This document shows positions 8,012 to 16,099 of a stretch of DNA of 64,000 nt, piece by piece. Every line of letters starts with the position of its first letter. The first letter of the stretch is position 1. The stretch is from Algihabitans sp028285215 (GTDB lineage Bacteria; Pseudomonadota; Alphaproteobacteria; Kiloniellales; DSM-21159), in the NCBI RefSeq assembly GCF_042140275.1, contig NZ_CP159482.1; one strand, written 5' to 3'. Under the pieces are notes generated by a model, which did no database searches, was not told the DNA's origin, and was given only the letters and a program-made list of their open reading frames with translations. A program made the translations under genes and the position numbers.

Positions 8012-9052
8012 ATGAATCTCGAAGACTTCGATTTCGATCTCCCAAACGAGCTGATTGCCCAGCGACCGGCGACACCGCGGGACTCGGCCCGCCTATTGCA
8101 TGTCGGCCCGGCGCTGACCGACTGCTCGGTCCGCGATCTGCCGCGGTTGCTTGCCCCGGGCGATCTGATGGTTTTCAACGACACCCGCGTGATCCCCGCG
8201 CGCCTGATCGGCCGCAATGCCAGCGCCCCGGGCGGCAGCAGGATCGAAATCACGTTGCACAAACAAGCGCGGGCCGACAGCTGGTACGCCTTCGCCAAAC
8301 CGGCCAAGAAGCTGCAGTCCGGAGATCGGGTCGATTTCCAGGAAGGCTTCGCAGCCGAGGTTGCCGAGAAAGGCCAAGGCGGGGAGGTGCGGCTGACCTT
8401 CGACCGGGCGGGCAGCGACTTGCTTGCCGCGCTGCATGCCCAGGGCATCATGCCGCTTCCGCCCTACATCAAGCGCGCAGGCGGCGCGGATGCCCAGGAT
8501 CTCGACGACTATCAGACGATCTACGCCGCTCGGGAGGGCGCCGTAGCTGCCCCCACCGCCGGGCTGCACTTCACGCCCGAGCTGTTGGCGGCCTTGAAGG
8601 CTCGCGGCATCGGCCACGCGACCCTGACCCTGCACGTCGGCGCCGGCACCTTTCTACCGGTCAAGACGGAGCGGGTGACGGAGCACCGAATGCATGCGGA
8701 GGTGGGCGAGATCTCCCCTGGGGCAGCCGCCGCGATCAACGCCGCCAAGGGTGCCGGCAAGAGGATCGTGTCCGTCGGCACCACAAGCCTGCGACTTCTG
8801 GAGCATGTCGCCGGCGAGGACGGCCGTATCGTCGCCTTCGCGGGCGAAACCGACCTCTTCATCCTGCCCGGCTATCGCTTCAAGCTGGTCGATCGACTGA
8901 TGACCAACTTCCACCTGCCGAAGTCGACCCTGTTCATGCTGGTCTGCGCCTTTGCCGGCCGGGAGCGGATGGCGGCAGCCTATGCGCATGCCGTCGCCTC
9001 GGGCTACCGCTTCTACTCCTACGGCGATTCCTCCCTGCTGGAGCGTGCATGA
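8012..9052 (+). CDS. queA: S-adenosylmethionine:tRNA ribosyltransferase-isomerase
   Basis: QueA transfers and isomerises the ribosyl moiety of S-adenosylmethionine onto preQ1 at position 34 of GUN-anticodon tRNAs, giving epoxyqueuosine. The 346-residue protein is full length. It starts with the conserved LEDFDFDLPNELIAQRPATPRDSAR region, split here as LEDFDFDLP and ELIAQRP. It also has VFNDTRVIPARL, PTAGLHFTPELL, HVGAGTFLPV and NFHLPKSTLFML, all family blocks. Its TGA overlaps the ATG of tgt by 4 bp. queA, tgt and queG form one operon covering the last steps of queuosine synthesis. The preQ1 synthesis genes are not in this window. Confidence 0.98.
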   Translation: MNLEDFDFDLPNELIAQRPATPRDSARLLHVGPALTDCSVRDLPRLLAPGDLMVFNDTRVIPARLIGRNASAPGGSRIEITLHKQARADSWYAFAKPAKKLQSGDRVDFQEGFAAEVAEKGQGGEVRLTFDRAGSDLLAALHAQGIMPLPPYIKRAGGADAQDLDDYQTIYAAREGAVAAPTAGLHFTPELLAALKARGIGHATLTLHVGAGTFLPVKTERVTEHRMHAEVGEISPGAAAAINAAKGAGKRIVSVGTTSLRLLEHVAGEDGRIVAFAGETDLFILPGYRFKLVDRLMTNFHLPKSTLFMLVCAFAGRERMAAAYAHAVASGYRFYSYGDSSLLERA

Positions 9053-10176
9053 GCATCGGCTTCGAGGTGACGGCCCGCTCCGGCGCCGCACGGCGCGGGC
9101 GCCTGACCACCGCGCACGGGCCGGTGGATACCCCGGCCTTCATGCCGGTGGGCACCGCCGCCACCGTCAAAGGCATACTGCCGGAACAGGTCGAAGCGCT
9201 CGGCGCACAGATAGTCCTGGCCAACACCTACCACCTGATGTTGCGCCCCACGGCCGAGGTGGTCGACAAGCTGGGCGGCCTGCATCGCTTCATGCAGTGG
9301 CCCGGCCCCGTCCTGACCGATTCCGGCGGCTTCCAGGTGATGTCTCTCGCCAAGCTGCGAAAGCTGGAAGAGACGGGCGTCACCTTCAAGTCTCACGTCG
9401 ACGGAACCGAACACCGGCTGACACCCGAACGCGCCGTTGAGATCCAGGATTTGCTGGATTCGACTATCACCATGGTCTTGGACGAATGCACCGCCTGGCC
9501 TGCCACGCAGGCGGAGGCCGAGAGTTCCATGGAGTTGTCGATGCGCTGGGCGGCCCGTTGCCGCGAGGCCTTCCGACAGCGGGAGGGTTACGGTCTCTTC
9601 GGCATCGTTCAGGGCAGCGTCTACCCCGACCTGCGCGCACGCTCTGCCAGCACCCTGATCGATATCGGCTTCGACGGTTATGCCGTCGGCGGTCTGGCGG
9701 TCGGCGAACCGCAGCAGGAGATGCTCCGGATCCTGGACGCGACCGTGCCGCAGCTGCCGGAGGATCGGCCACGCTATCTGATGGGGGTCGGCAAGCCGCA
9801 GGACCTCGTGGAGGCGGTCTGGCGCGGCATCGACATGTTCGACTGCGTGCTGCCCACCCGCTGCGGACGCACCGGCCTCGCCTTCGTCCGACGCGGCAAG
9901 GTGGTGATCAAGAACGCCCGCCACCGCGAGGACCCGCGTCCCCTCGACGAGGACTGTACTTGCCCGGCCTGCGCAGGCGGTTTCTCGCGGGGCTATCTGC
10001 ACCATCTCTTCCGCACCGGCGAGATGCTTGGGCCGATCCTGCTGACCCTGCACAATCTCGCCTACTATCAGACTCTGATGGCCGAGTTGCGCAGTGCCAT
10101 CGAGACGGACCGCTTGGAGGAGTACAGAGCGTGGTTCCAGGCCGAACAGGCCAAGGGCGACATCCCGCCTCTCTAG
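9049..10176 (+). CDS. tgt: tRNA-guanine transglycosylase
   Basis: The enzyme exchanges guanine-34 for preQ1 in tRNA-Asp, -Asn, -His and -Tyr. The 375-residue protein has the substrate-binding block DSGGFQVMSL (about 89-98), the catalytic-Asp region ending FDCVLPTR (about 265-272) and the zinc site CTCPAC with a distal Cys/His cluster near SRGYLHHLF. The start ATG at 9049 overlaps the queA stop. An upstream open extension of the frame is antifunctional, being out of frame inside queA. The last 46 bp overlap the queG start region. Confidence 0.98.
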   Translation: MSIGFEVTARSGAARRGRLTTAHGPVDTPAFMPVGTAATVKGILPEQVEALGAQIVLANTYHLMLRPTAEVVDKLGGLHRFMQWPGPVLTDSGGFQVMSLAKLRKLEETGVTFKSHVDGTEHRLTPERAVEIQDLLDSTITMVLDECTAWPATQAEAESSMELSMRWAARCREAFRQREGYGLFGIVQGSVYPDLRARSASTLIDIGFDGYAVGGLAVGEPQQEMLRILDATVPQLPEDRPRYLMGVGKPQDLVEAVWRGIDMFDCVLPTRCGRTGLAFVRRGKVVIKNARHREDPRPLDEDCTCPACAGGFSRGYLHHLFRTGEMLGPILLTLHNLAYYQTLMAELRSAIETDRLEEYRAWFQAEQAKGDIPPL

Positions 10177-11312
10177 ACGACGCCCCTCCGGACACGAATG
10201 CGGCGATCCGGGCGGAGGCGCTGGCGCTGGGCTTCGACGCCGTTGGCGTCGCGCCGGCGTCCACCTCCGAGGCTGCCAAACGCCGACTTGGCGAGTTTCT
10301 GTCCCGGGGCTGGCACGGCGACATGGGCTGGATGGCCGACACCGCCGAGCGCCGCGCCGATCCGAACAAACTCTGGCCCGAGGCACGCTCGGTGATCGTC
10401 CTGGCAGTCAACTACGGCCCGGCGGAGGATCCGCTGGACATGCTGGACTGGCCGAAGCTGGGTAACATCTCCGTCTACGCCCGCAATCGCGACTATCACG
10501 ACACGCTCAAGAAGCGGCTGAAGCGGCTGGCACGCTGGCTGGTCGAACGCGAGGGCTGTCAGGTCAAGGTTTTTGTCGATACGGCGCCGGTGATGGAGAA
10601 GCCTCTGGCGCAGGCCGCCGGCCTCGGCTGGCAGGGCAAGCACACCAACCTGCTGTCCCGCGACCTGGGCAACTGGTTTTTCCTGGGCAGCGTTTTCACG
10701 GATCTGGAGCTGGCGCCCGATGCGCCGGAGGTCGACCACTGCGGCTCCTGCCGGGCCTGTTTGGATGCCTGCCCCACCGCGGCCTTTCCGGCCCCCTACC
10801 AGCTCGACGCCCGCCGCTGCATCTCCTACCTCACCATCGAGCACAAGGGGCACATCGACCGCGAGTTCCGCGCGCCCCTGGGCAACCGCATCTACGGCTG
10901 CGACGACTGCCTCGCCGTCTGTCCCTGGAACAAGTTTGCCCAGCGCAGTGCCGAGCCCGACTTCCTGCCGCGCGCGGAGCTGACGGCACCGCGGCTTGCC
11001 GATCTGGCCGCACTGGACGACGCCGGCTTCCGCCAGGTGTTCTCCGGCAGCCCGATCAAGCGAATCGGCCGCGACCGCTTTCTGCGCAACGTTCTGATCG
11101 CCATCGGGAACTCCGGCGCACCTGAGTCGGTGCCCGTCTTGCGCCCCTTGCTGGACGACCCCTCGCCGTTGGTGCGCGCCATGGCGGTCTGGGCGCTCGG
11201 CCGGCTCGATTTGGTCGTGTTTGCGCAGGAGCGCGCCATCCGCGAGGCCAGGGAGAGCGACGCGGCCGTCAGGGCAGAATGGTCCGCCCCCGACTCGGAA
11301 TCGGCGGAATGA
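10131..11312 (+). CDS. queG: Epoxyqueuosine reductase
   Basis: QueG reduces epoxyqueuosine to queuosine in tRNA using a cobalamin cofactor and two [4Fe-4S] clusters. The 393-residue product contains DTAPVMEKPLAQAAGLGWQG, the ferredoxin-like motif CGSCRACLDACP with a later Cys in RRCISYLT, and the second set CDDCLAVCPWNKF. A HEAT-like tail (SPLVRAMAVWALGRL) closes the protein, as in known QueG. No ATG exists near the expected N-terminus. The GTG at 10131 is preceded by GGAGGAG at 8 nt, so translation starts inside tgt with a 46-bp overlap. Its 3' end overlaps the convergent lipoprotein gene by 44 bp. Confidence 0.96.
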   Translation: MVPGRTGQGRHPASLDDAPPDTNAAIRAEALALGFDAVGVAPASTSEAAKRRLGEFLSRGWHGDMGWMADTAERRADPNKLWPEARSVIVLAVNYGPAEDPLDMLDWPKLGNISVYARNRDYHDTLKKRLKRLARWLVEREGCQVKVFVDTAPVMEKPLAQAAGLGWQGKHTNLLSRDLGNWFFLGSVFTDLELAPDAPEVDHCGSCRACLDACPTAAFPAPYQLDARRCISYLTIEHKGHIDREFRAPLGNRIYGCDDCLAVCPWNKFAQRSAEPDFLPRAELTAPRLADLAALDDAGFRQVFSGSPIKRIGRDRFLRNVLIAIGNSGAPESVPVLRPLLDDPSPLVRAMAVWALGRLDLVVFAQERAIREARESDAAVRAEWSAPDSESAE

Positions 11313-11688
11313 GCGTGCGCTGCTGCAGGTCGTGGCAAAGGAAGGTGTGACGATAGGGCTGGGCGATGGCGCAGGGCGCGCCCAGACTGTCGCGGCCGTA
11401 ATAGATCAGCCGCTGGTAGTCGCCGCGACAAACCCGCAGGGCCGAATCGTAGAGTTCCCCGATGTCGTTCAGCGCCGGACCGTAGCAAAAGGAGACTATG
11501 CCCGGACGACGCAAGTTCGACTGCGGGCCCTCTTGCAGCTTTTGTGCAAGGTAGATCTCGTTGACCTCCTCGACCAAGGCAGTGGGCGCCGCGACCGGAT
11601 AGGGATACTCTCCACAGCCCGCGAGCAGCAGGCCGGCCAGGAAGGCGGGCAGGAGAGCGGGCAGGCAGGAACGACGACGCGGTTTCAT
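11269..11688 (-). CDS. Putative lipoprotein of unknown function
   Basis: The 139-residue protein begins with a basic segment (KPRRR), a hydrophobic core and a lipobox LLAGC ending at Cys25, so it is probably a lipid-anchored envelope protein. The mature part has conserved-looking blocks (NEIYLAQKLQ, SFCYGPALNDIGELYDSA, FLCHDLQQR) with four cysteines, but I recognise no domain. The ATG at 11688 is chosen because it places the signal peptide at the N-terminus; an upstream in-frame extension adds 29 unlikely residues. It is convergent with queG and overlaps it by 44 bp, which makes its C-terminus somewhat suspect. Confidence 0.7.
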   Translation of the reverse strand: MKPRRRSCLPALLPAFLAGLLLAGCGEYPYPVAAPTALVEEVNEIYLAQKLQEGPQSNLRRPGIVSFCYGPALNDIGELYDSALRVCRGDYQRLIYYGRDSLGAPCAIAQPYRHTFLCHDLQQRTLIPPIPSRGRTILP

Positions 11689-11733
11689 GATGGGCCGGAT
11701 CATAACGGCTTGGCCGGCCTTGGCAAAAGCGCT

Positions 11734-11756
11734 TTGACACTCAGGATTTGACACTC
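11734..11756. repeat. Short tandem direct repeat upstream of spmAB
   Basis: TTGACACTC occurs at 11734-11742 and again at 11748-11756, a 14-bp period. Both contain a TTGACA hexamer that could serve as a -35 element for the spmAB-like gene starting at 11838. No convincing -10 element follows, so it is recorded only as a repeat. Confidence 0.3.
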
Positions 11757-11837
11757 GGGACATGACCGTCAGCATGACAATGAGTCGTCGTCCGAGTCGC
11801 CACCTCCCGGAGTAAGCGGTCGAGGCCCTATATTGCC

Positions 11838-13157
11838 ATGAATCTTGTCTTCTTCGCCCTGGTCGCAGTCGCTTTCGCCGTTGCCGCGGTGCGCCAGCTT
11901 CTCTGGGATGCGGGCGGACTGGACGAGGTGGCGCCCATGGCGCTGCTGACCGACGAAATGATCGCCGCGGCCCGCGCTTCCGTCGAGCTGGCCATCGGGT
12001 TGGTGGGAGTCATGGCGCTGTTTCTCGGCCTGATGAAAGTGGCCGAGCAAGGCGGGCTTCTGGTGATCATCGCCAAGACCGTCCGGCCGCTGATGACTCG
12101 CCTCTTCCCCGATGTCCCGCCCAACCATCCGGCCATGGGCGCGATGATCCTCAACATCTCGGCGAACGTGCTGGGTCTCGGCAACGCAGCCACGCCCTTC
12201 GGCATCCGCGCCATGCAGGAGCTGGACAAGCTCAATCCGCACAAGGGCACGGCGACCAACGCCATGGCGCTGTTCCTGGCCATCAACACCTCCTCCGTGA
12301 CCATCCTGCCGACCGGCGTGATCGCACTGCGTGCCTCTCTCGGCTCCACCGAGCCGGCGGCCATCGTACCGACCACACTGGTCGCCACGCTGTGCTCGAC
12401 CATCGTGGCGATCGTCGCCGCCAAGTCGCTGCAGCGTTTTTTCGCCGCACCGCCACCGGACGCTGAAACCGAAGAGCGTGAGATGGACGCCGACGAGGTG
12501 ACAGCCCCCCCGGCGGCCAAGACACCGGAGGCACCGGCGGGGTCCGACGAGGCCTACCCTCTGCATGTCTCCCTGCTGGTCCTGCTGGGGGTGACCGCGC
12601 TGGTCCCGCTCACGATCCTTTACGGTCGGGAGATCTCGCCCTGGATCGTGCCGGCGCTGATGGTCGGCCTGCTCGGCTTCGGCATGGCCAAGCGGGTTCG
12701 GGTCTACGAGTGCTTCGTCGAGGGCGCCAAGGACGGTTTCCAGGTCGCCCTCAAGATCATTCCCTATCTGGTGGCCATCCTGGTCGCTGTCGCCATGTTC
12801 CGCGCCAGCGGCGCGCTGGACGCACTGGTCGCCGCCATCGGATCCTTCACAGACCCGCTGGGCCTGCCGGCCGAAGCCGTGCCCATGGCGCTGCTGCGAC
12901 CGCTGTCGGGATCCGGCGCCTACGGCGTCATGACCTCGATCATGCAGGATCCGGCCACCGGCCCCGATACCTACGTCGGCTTCCTGGTCTCGACCCTGCA
13001 GGGCTCGACGGAGACCACTTTCTACGTCTTGGCCGTCTACTTCGGTGCGGTGCAGATCCGCCGTATCCGCCACGCCCTGGCCGCCGGCATTTCCGCCGAC
13101 ATCGCCGGCGTGATCGCCGCCGTCACGATCGTCGGCCTGCTGTTCGGCGCGCTCTAA
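11838..13157 (+). CDS. Nucleoside-recognition (SpmA-SpmB fused) membrane protein
   Basis: The 439-residue polytopic membrane protein has two Gate/nucleoside-recognition domains in tandem. The first (about 45-205) includes MILNISANVLGLGNAATPFG, matching SpmA. The second (about 250-435) includes LRPLSGSGAYGVM and QGSTETTFYVLAVYFG, matching SpmB. An acidic, proline-rich linker (about 205-240) joins them. In Firmicutes SpmA and SpmB are separate spore-maturation proteins; in Gram-negative bacteria the fused form is widespread and its substrate is unknown. The TAA overlaps the ATG of the DUF1491 gene by one base, indicating coupling. Confidence 0.9.
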   Translation: MNLVFFALVAVAFAVAAVRQLLWDAGGLDEVAPMALLTDEMIAAARASVELAIGLVGVMALFLGLMKVAEQGGLLVIIAKTVRPLMTRLFPDVPPNHPAMGAMILNISANVLGLGNAATPFGIRAMQELDKLNPHKGTATNAMALFLAINTSSVTILPTGVIALRASLGSTEPAAIVPTTLVATLCSTIVAIVAAKSLQRFFAAPPPDAETEEREMDADEVTAPPAAKTPEAPAGSDEAYPLHVSLLVLLGVTALVPLTILYGREISPWIVPALMVGLLGFGMAKRVRVYECFVEGAKDGFQVALKIIPYLVAILVAVAMFRASGALDALVAAIGSFTDPLGLPAEAVPMALLRPLSGSGAYGVMTSIMQDPATGPDTYVGFLVSTLQGSTETTFYVLAVYFGAVQIRRIRHALAAGISADIAGVIAAVTIVGLLFGAL

Positions 13158-13504
13158 TGTATGGCGACGACGAGGCACGGGTCCCGACGCACCTGTGGGT
13201 GATGGCCCAAGTGCGTCGCTGCAATGACAGCGGCCAACCCGCCTACGTCCTGCGCAAGGGCGAACGCATGGGCGGCCTGGTGCTCCTGAAGCTCGCCCTG
13301 CTCGACGGCACCGCCAAGGTGCTGGTGCAGCAGCGCGATCTCGACGGCCGGCTCGGCTGGATGCTCGCCAAAGGCGACGGCCCGATCCCCGAACCGGACG
13401 CCGACGCCTACATCGCCCGCACGACCGACCGCGACCCCGATCTCTGGGTGGTTGAGGTGGAAGCACGCGACGGGCAGAACCCTTTCGAGGAGACCTCGGT
13501 CTGA
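13157..13504 (+). CDS. DUF1491 family protein
   Basis: This is a 115-residue cytoplasmic protein without signal peptide or membrane segment. The order RVPTHLWVMAQVRRCN, GGLVLLKLALLDG, a middle QQRDLDGRLGW block and a C-terminal DPDLWVVEVE-type strand matches DUF1491, a small family largely confined to alphaproteobacteria and without assigned function. The start ATG at 13157 forms a TAATG junction with the upstream spmAB-like gene, so the two are an operon. The TPR gene follows after 58 bp. Confidence 0.85.
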   Translation: MYGDDEARVPTHLWVMAQVRRCNDSGQPAYVLRKGERMGGLVLLKLALLDGTAKVLVQQRDLDGRLGWMLAKGDGPIPEPDADAYIARTTDRDPDLWVVEVEARDGQNPFEETSV

Positions 13505-13562
13505 ACCTATGGCTCTGATCGCGGCTTTGACCTCCGCGCAGGCTTCGGCTTGACTGTCGTTC

Positions 13563-14375
13563 ATGAAGCCCGCTCCCCAGCAGAAAGCGAACCATCCGGT
13601 CCTGCGCGCCCAGGCGGCGCTGGCCGCCGGCGATTCCGCGGACGCCGAAGCCCTGCTGACCCGCCATCTGCAGCGAAAGCCGAAGGATGCCGAAGCCCTG
13701 GCGCTGGCCGGGGTTCTGGCGCTGCAGCGAGGTGCCGCGACCGAGGCACAGCGCCGGCTGCGCCGCGCGGCCAAGCTTCGACCCGAAGACGCCGCCCTGC
13801 TGACCAATCTCGGAATTGCCGAAGAGGCTGCGGGCGAGCCAGATGCAGCTGTCGCAAGCCTGACCCAAGCCTGCCGCCTGCGTCCCGACTTCGCCCAGGC
13901 GGCCTACAACCTCGGGGTTCTGCTGCGACGGCTGGAACGTCCGTCGGACGCCGCCGAAGCTCTGGCCCGGGCCTGCGAGCTGGAGCCGGGCTATACCAAA
14001 GCCAAGTCGGCCTTGGCGGGCGCTCTGCTCGACGCCGGACGGCCGGCCGAGGCCCTGACAGCTGCGGAGAGCGCGCTGCAAGCGGTCGACGCGGAAGACA
14101 TACGTCTCACCGCCGGCCTGGCTGCCAAATCGCTGGGCCTCTGGGAGCAGGCCATGGCGCATCTCGACCGGGCCGGAGAGCGGCCCGAAGCTTTGCTGGA
14201 GCTGGCGCACTGCCGGCAGGAAGCCGGCGAACTGGCGGCGTCGCAGGAGGCCTATCGCGCAGCGCTGGCGCTCGATCCAGGCCTCTACGCAGCGGCGGTC
14301 AAGCGACTGGTCTCCGCCGCCAAGGGCGAGCTGCCGCTTCGGCCAACCGCTCTACGCACCTGGCTCCTCGGCTAG
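13563..14375 (+). CDS. Tetratricopeptide repeat protein
   Basis: The 270-residue, almost entirely helical protein is built of about six TPR units. Examples are residues 13-45 (RAQAALAAGDSADAEALLTR), 47-79, 81-113 (NLGIAEEAAGEPDAAVASL) and 115-147 (YNLGVLLRRLERPSDAAEAL). There is no signal peptide, and the N-terminus is basic and short. TPR proteins act as interaction scaffolds, and nothing here shows the partner. It follows DUF1491 by 58 bp on the same strand and may belong to that operon. Its 3' end overlaps the convergent gene at 14352 by 24 bp. Confidence 0.85.
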   Translation: MKPAPQQKANHPVLRAQAALAAGDSADAEALLTRHLQRKPKDAEALALAGVLALQRGAATEAQRRLRRAAKLRPEDAALLTNLGIAEEAAGEPDAAVASLTQACRLRPDFAQAAYNLGVLLRRLERPSDAAEALARACELEPGYTKAKSALAGALLDAGRPAEALTAAESALQAVDAEDIRLTAGLAAKSLGLWEQAMAHLDRAGERPEALLELAHCRQEAGELAASQEAYRAALALDPGLYAAAVKRLVSAAKGELPLRPTALRTWLLG

Positions 14376-15101
14376 CGGATCAGCCGCCTGCCCTGGCCGG
14401 TCAACCCGGGCCCGATAACGCTTGCGGTAGATACCGGGCTCAGTCGCCAGCGCCTCTTGGACCTGAGCGAAGGTTTCCGCTCCGGCTTCGTCCAAGGCGG
14501 CACAGTCCAGGTCCAGCGACTCGCGCGGCAGCGGCAGGCACTGAGCAACCGGCGTACCTTTGCGCAGGACGCCCGTGAAGTCGGGGTCTCGCCAGACCGC
14601 CGGGAAGTGCACGAAGGAGTCCGAGAAGCTGTCGCAATCGACCAGCCCCGTCAGCGTGGTGAAGGGCAAGTCGGCCCGATTGATCGGATGCAGGCAGAGC
14701 AGCGACCAACCCGCCGGCAGCGCAATGGTCCAGAAAGAGTTGAACTTCACGATCAATGCATCGGGATCGTGCAGCGGCGAACCGCTCGCCTGCTCGGCGA
14801 AGTGGCAGGAGATCGGTGCCCGCGTGTAGGGTCCCGTGGCTCCAGGTGGAGGCACCGGCCAGTCCCAGACGAAGCGGCCCGCCTCGACGCGCAGATCGCA
14901 GGCCAGCGGCATCACGAAACCGCTCGCCATGGCGTCGACGAACGGTGGGCACTGCTTGACCGTACGCACCGCGAAGCCGAGGTCGGGAGCCTCCGCCTCG
15001 CTCGGCATCGCGCGCAGCCAGTCGGGCAAGGCCTGCCGCGCCCGCTGCGGCCGCGGCAGCAAGGACTCCAACTCGGGCGGGCAGCGGAAGGTGACTTGCA
15101 T
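14352..15101 (-). CDS. Conserved hypothetical protein (DUF6065-like)
   Basis: This is a 249-residue soluble protein with no signal peptide. Blocks such as FNSFWTIALPAGWSLLCLHP, NRADLPFTTLTGLVDCD and LRKGTPVAQCLPLPR resemble those I associate with DUF6065-type proteins, but I cannot verify that assignment. The sequence is rich in beta-strand and proline and may form a jelly-roll-like fold (inference). It is a single gene on the minus strand, overlapping the convergent TPR gene by 24 bp and lying 50 bp downstream of the ABC permease gene in the same direction. No ligand can be assigned. Confidence 0.7.
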   Translation of the reverse strand: MQVTFRCPPELESLLPRPQRARQALPDWLRAMPSEAEAPDLGFAVRTVKQCPPFVDAMASGFVMPLACDLRVEAGRFVWDWPVPPPGATGPYTRAPISCHFAEQASGSPLHDPDALIVKFNSFWTIALPAGWSLLCLHPINRADLPFTTLTGLVDCDSFSDSFVHFPAVWRDPDFTGVLRKGTPVAQCLPLPRESLDLDCAALDEAGAETFAQVQEALATEPGIYRKRYRARVDRPGQAADPLAEEPGA

Positions 15102-15151
15102 GGGCCGAAGCTAGCGCGCGGCCAAGCTCAGAACCAGAGCCGATCCGCGCG

Positions 15152-16072
15152 CTACTGAGCCGCCTGAGGCTGCAACGCTTCCGGGCCGTTCAACCGTCCC
15201 TCCAGCCCCGCCGCCAGCTCTGCATCGGCGCGCTTCGCGGCCTCGATCCGCCGCTCCTCCTGGGCCTTTTCGGCCCGCCGCTTGACCTCGATGGCGACGG
15301 CCGCGATCACCGTGAGAATGATGAAGATCACCGCCAAGGCATTGACCTCCGGCGTCAGGCTCAGACGCGCCATGGAGGCGAGCTGGATGGTCAGCGTGGT
15401 CTCGCCGCCGATGGCGAAGACCGTGGTGTTGAAGTTCTCGAAAGACTGCAGAAACGCGAGCACTGCGGCGGTGAAGATGGTCGGGCGCAGAAACGGCAAG
15501 GTAATCTTCCAAAAGACCTGACGGTGAGAGGCGCCGAGGTCCAGTGCCGCCTCTTCCAAGTCATGGTCGAAGCGTTGCAGCCGTGCCATGAACAGCAGCA
15601 TGCAATAGGCCGAGATGAAGGTGGCCTGCGCGAGAATCGCCAGAACCAATCCGCCGGGCACGCCCAGATTGTTCCAGAACACCAACGTCGAGATGCCGAG
15701 AATGATGCCCGGCGTCAGCAGCGGCGAGACCAGAATGCCGTAGAGCAGCGTCCGGCCACGGGTTTTCAGGCGCGTCAGCAGCAGTGCGCCGGAGAGCCCA
15801 AGCGTGATCGCGAGCGCGACGACGCCGGCGCCAATGATCAGGGAGTTGACGACAGCCGCCCAGATCTGTGCGTTGTCGAAGAGCTCGCCGAACCAGTGAA
15901 AGGTCAGTCCCTTGAAGGGAATGGCCTGGGGAATGCCCGGCTCGTTGAAGGCGGCGACGATCATGAAGATCAGCGGCAGGAACATGTAGGCGAAGAAGAT
16001 CACCAGATAGCCGTTCACGGCCCAGCGCGTCATATCCGCGGCTCGCAGGCCTCTTGCCGTCGACTGCGCCAT
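15152..16072 (-). CDS. ABC transporter permease, PotC-like
   Basis: This inner-membrane permease of a polyamine/iron/thiamine-class importer has 306 residues and six predicted TM segments between about 18 and 265. The EAA loop reads EEAALDLGASHRQVFWKITLP (split: EEAALDLGAS and WKITLP), the contact site for the ATPase. A charged C-terminal tail (about 268-306, rich in Lys, Arg and Glu) extends into the cytoplasm and is longer than usual. It is the last gene of the four-gene operon 19715-15152, 27 bp downstream of the other permease. Confidence 0.92.
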   Translation of the reverse strand: MAQSTARGLRAADMTRWAVNGYLVIFFAYMFLPLIFMIVAAFNEPGIPQAIPFKGLTFHWFGELFDNAQIWAAVVNSLIIGAGVVALAITLGLSGALLLTRLKTRGRTLLYGILVSPLLTPGIILGISTLVFWNNLGVPGGLVLAILAQATFISAYCMLLFMARLQRFDHDLEEAALDLGASHRQVFWKITLPFLRPTIFTAAVLAFLQSFENFNTTVFAIGGETTLTIQLASMARLSLTPEVNALAVIFIILTVIAAVAIEVKRRAEKAQEERRIEAAKRADAELAAGLEGRLNGPEALQPQAAQ

Positions 16073-16099
16073 TGCCGTTGCTCCCCGCCGTCCCCGCTT

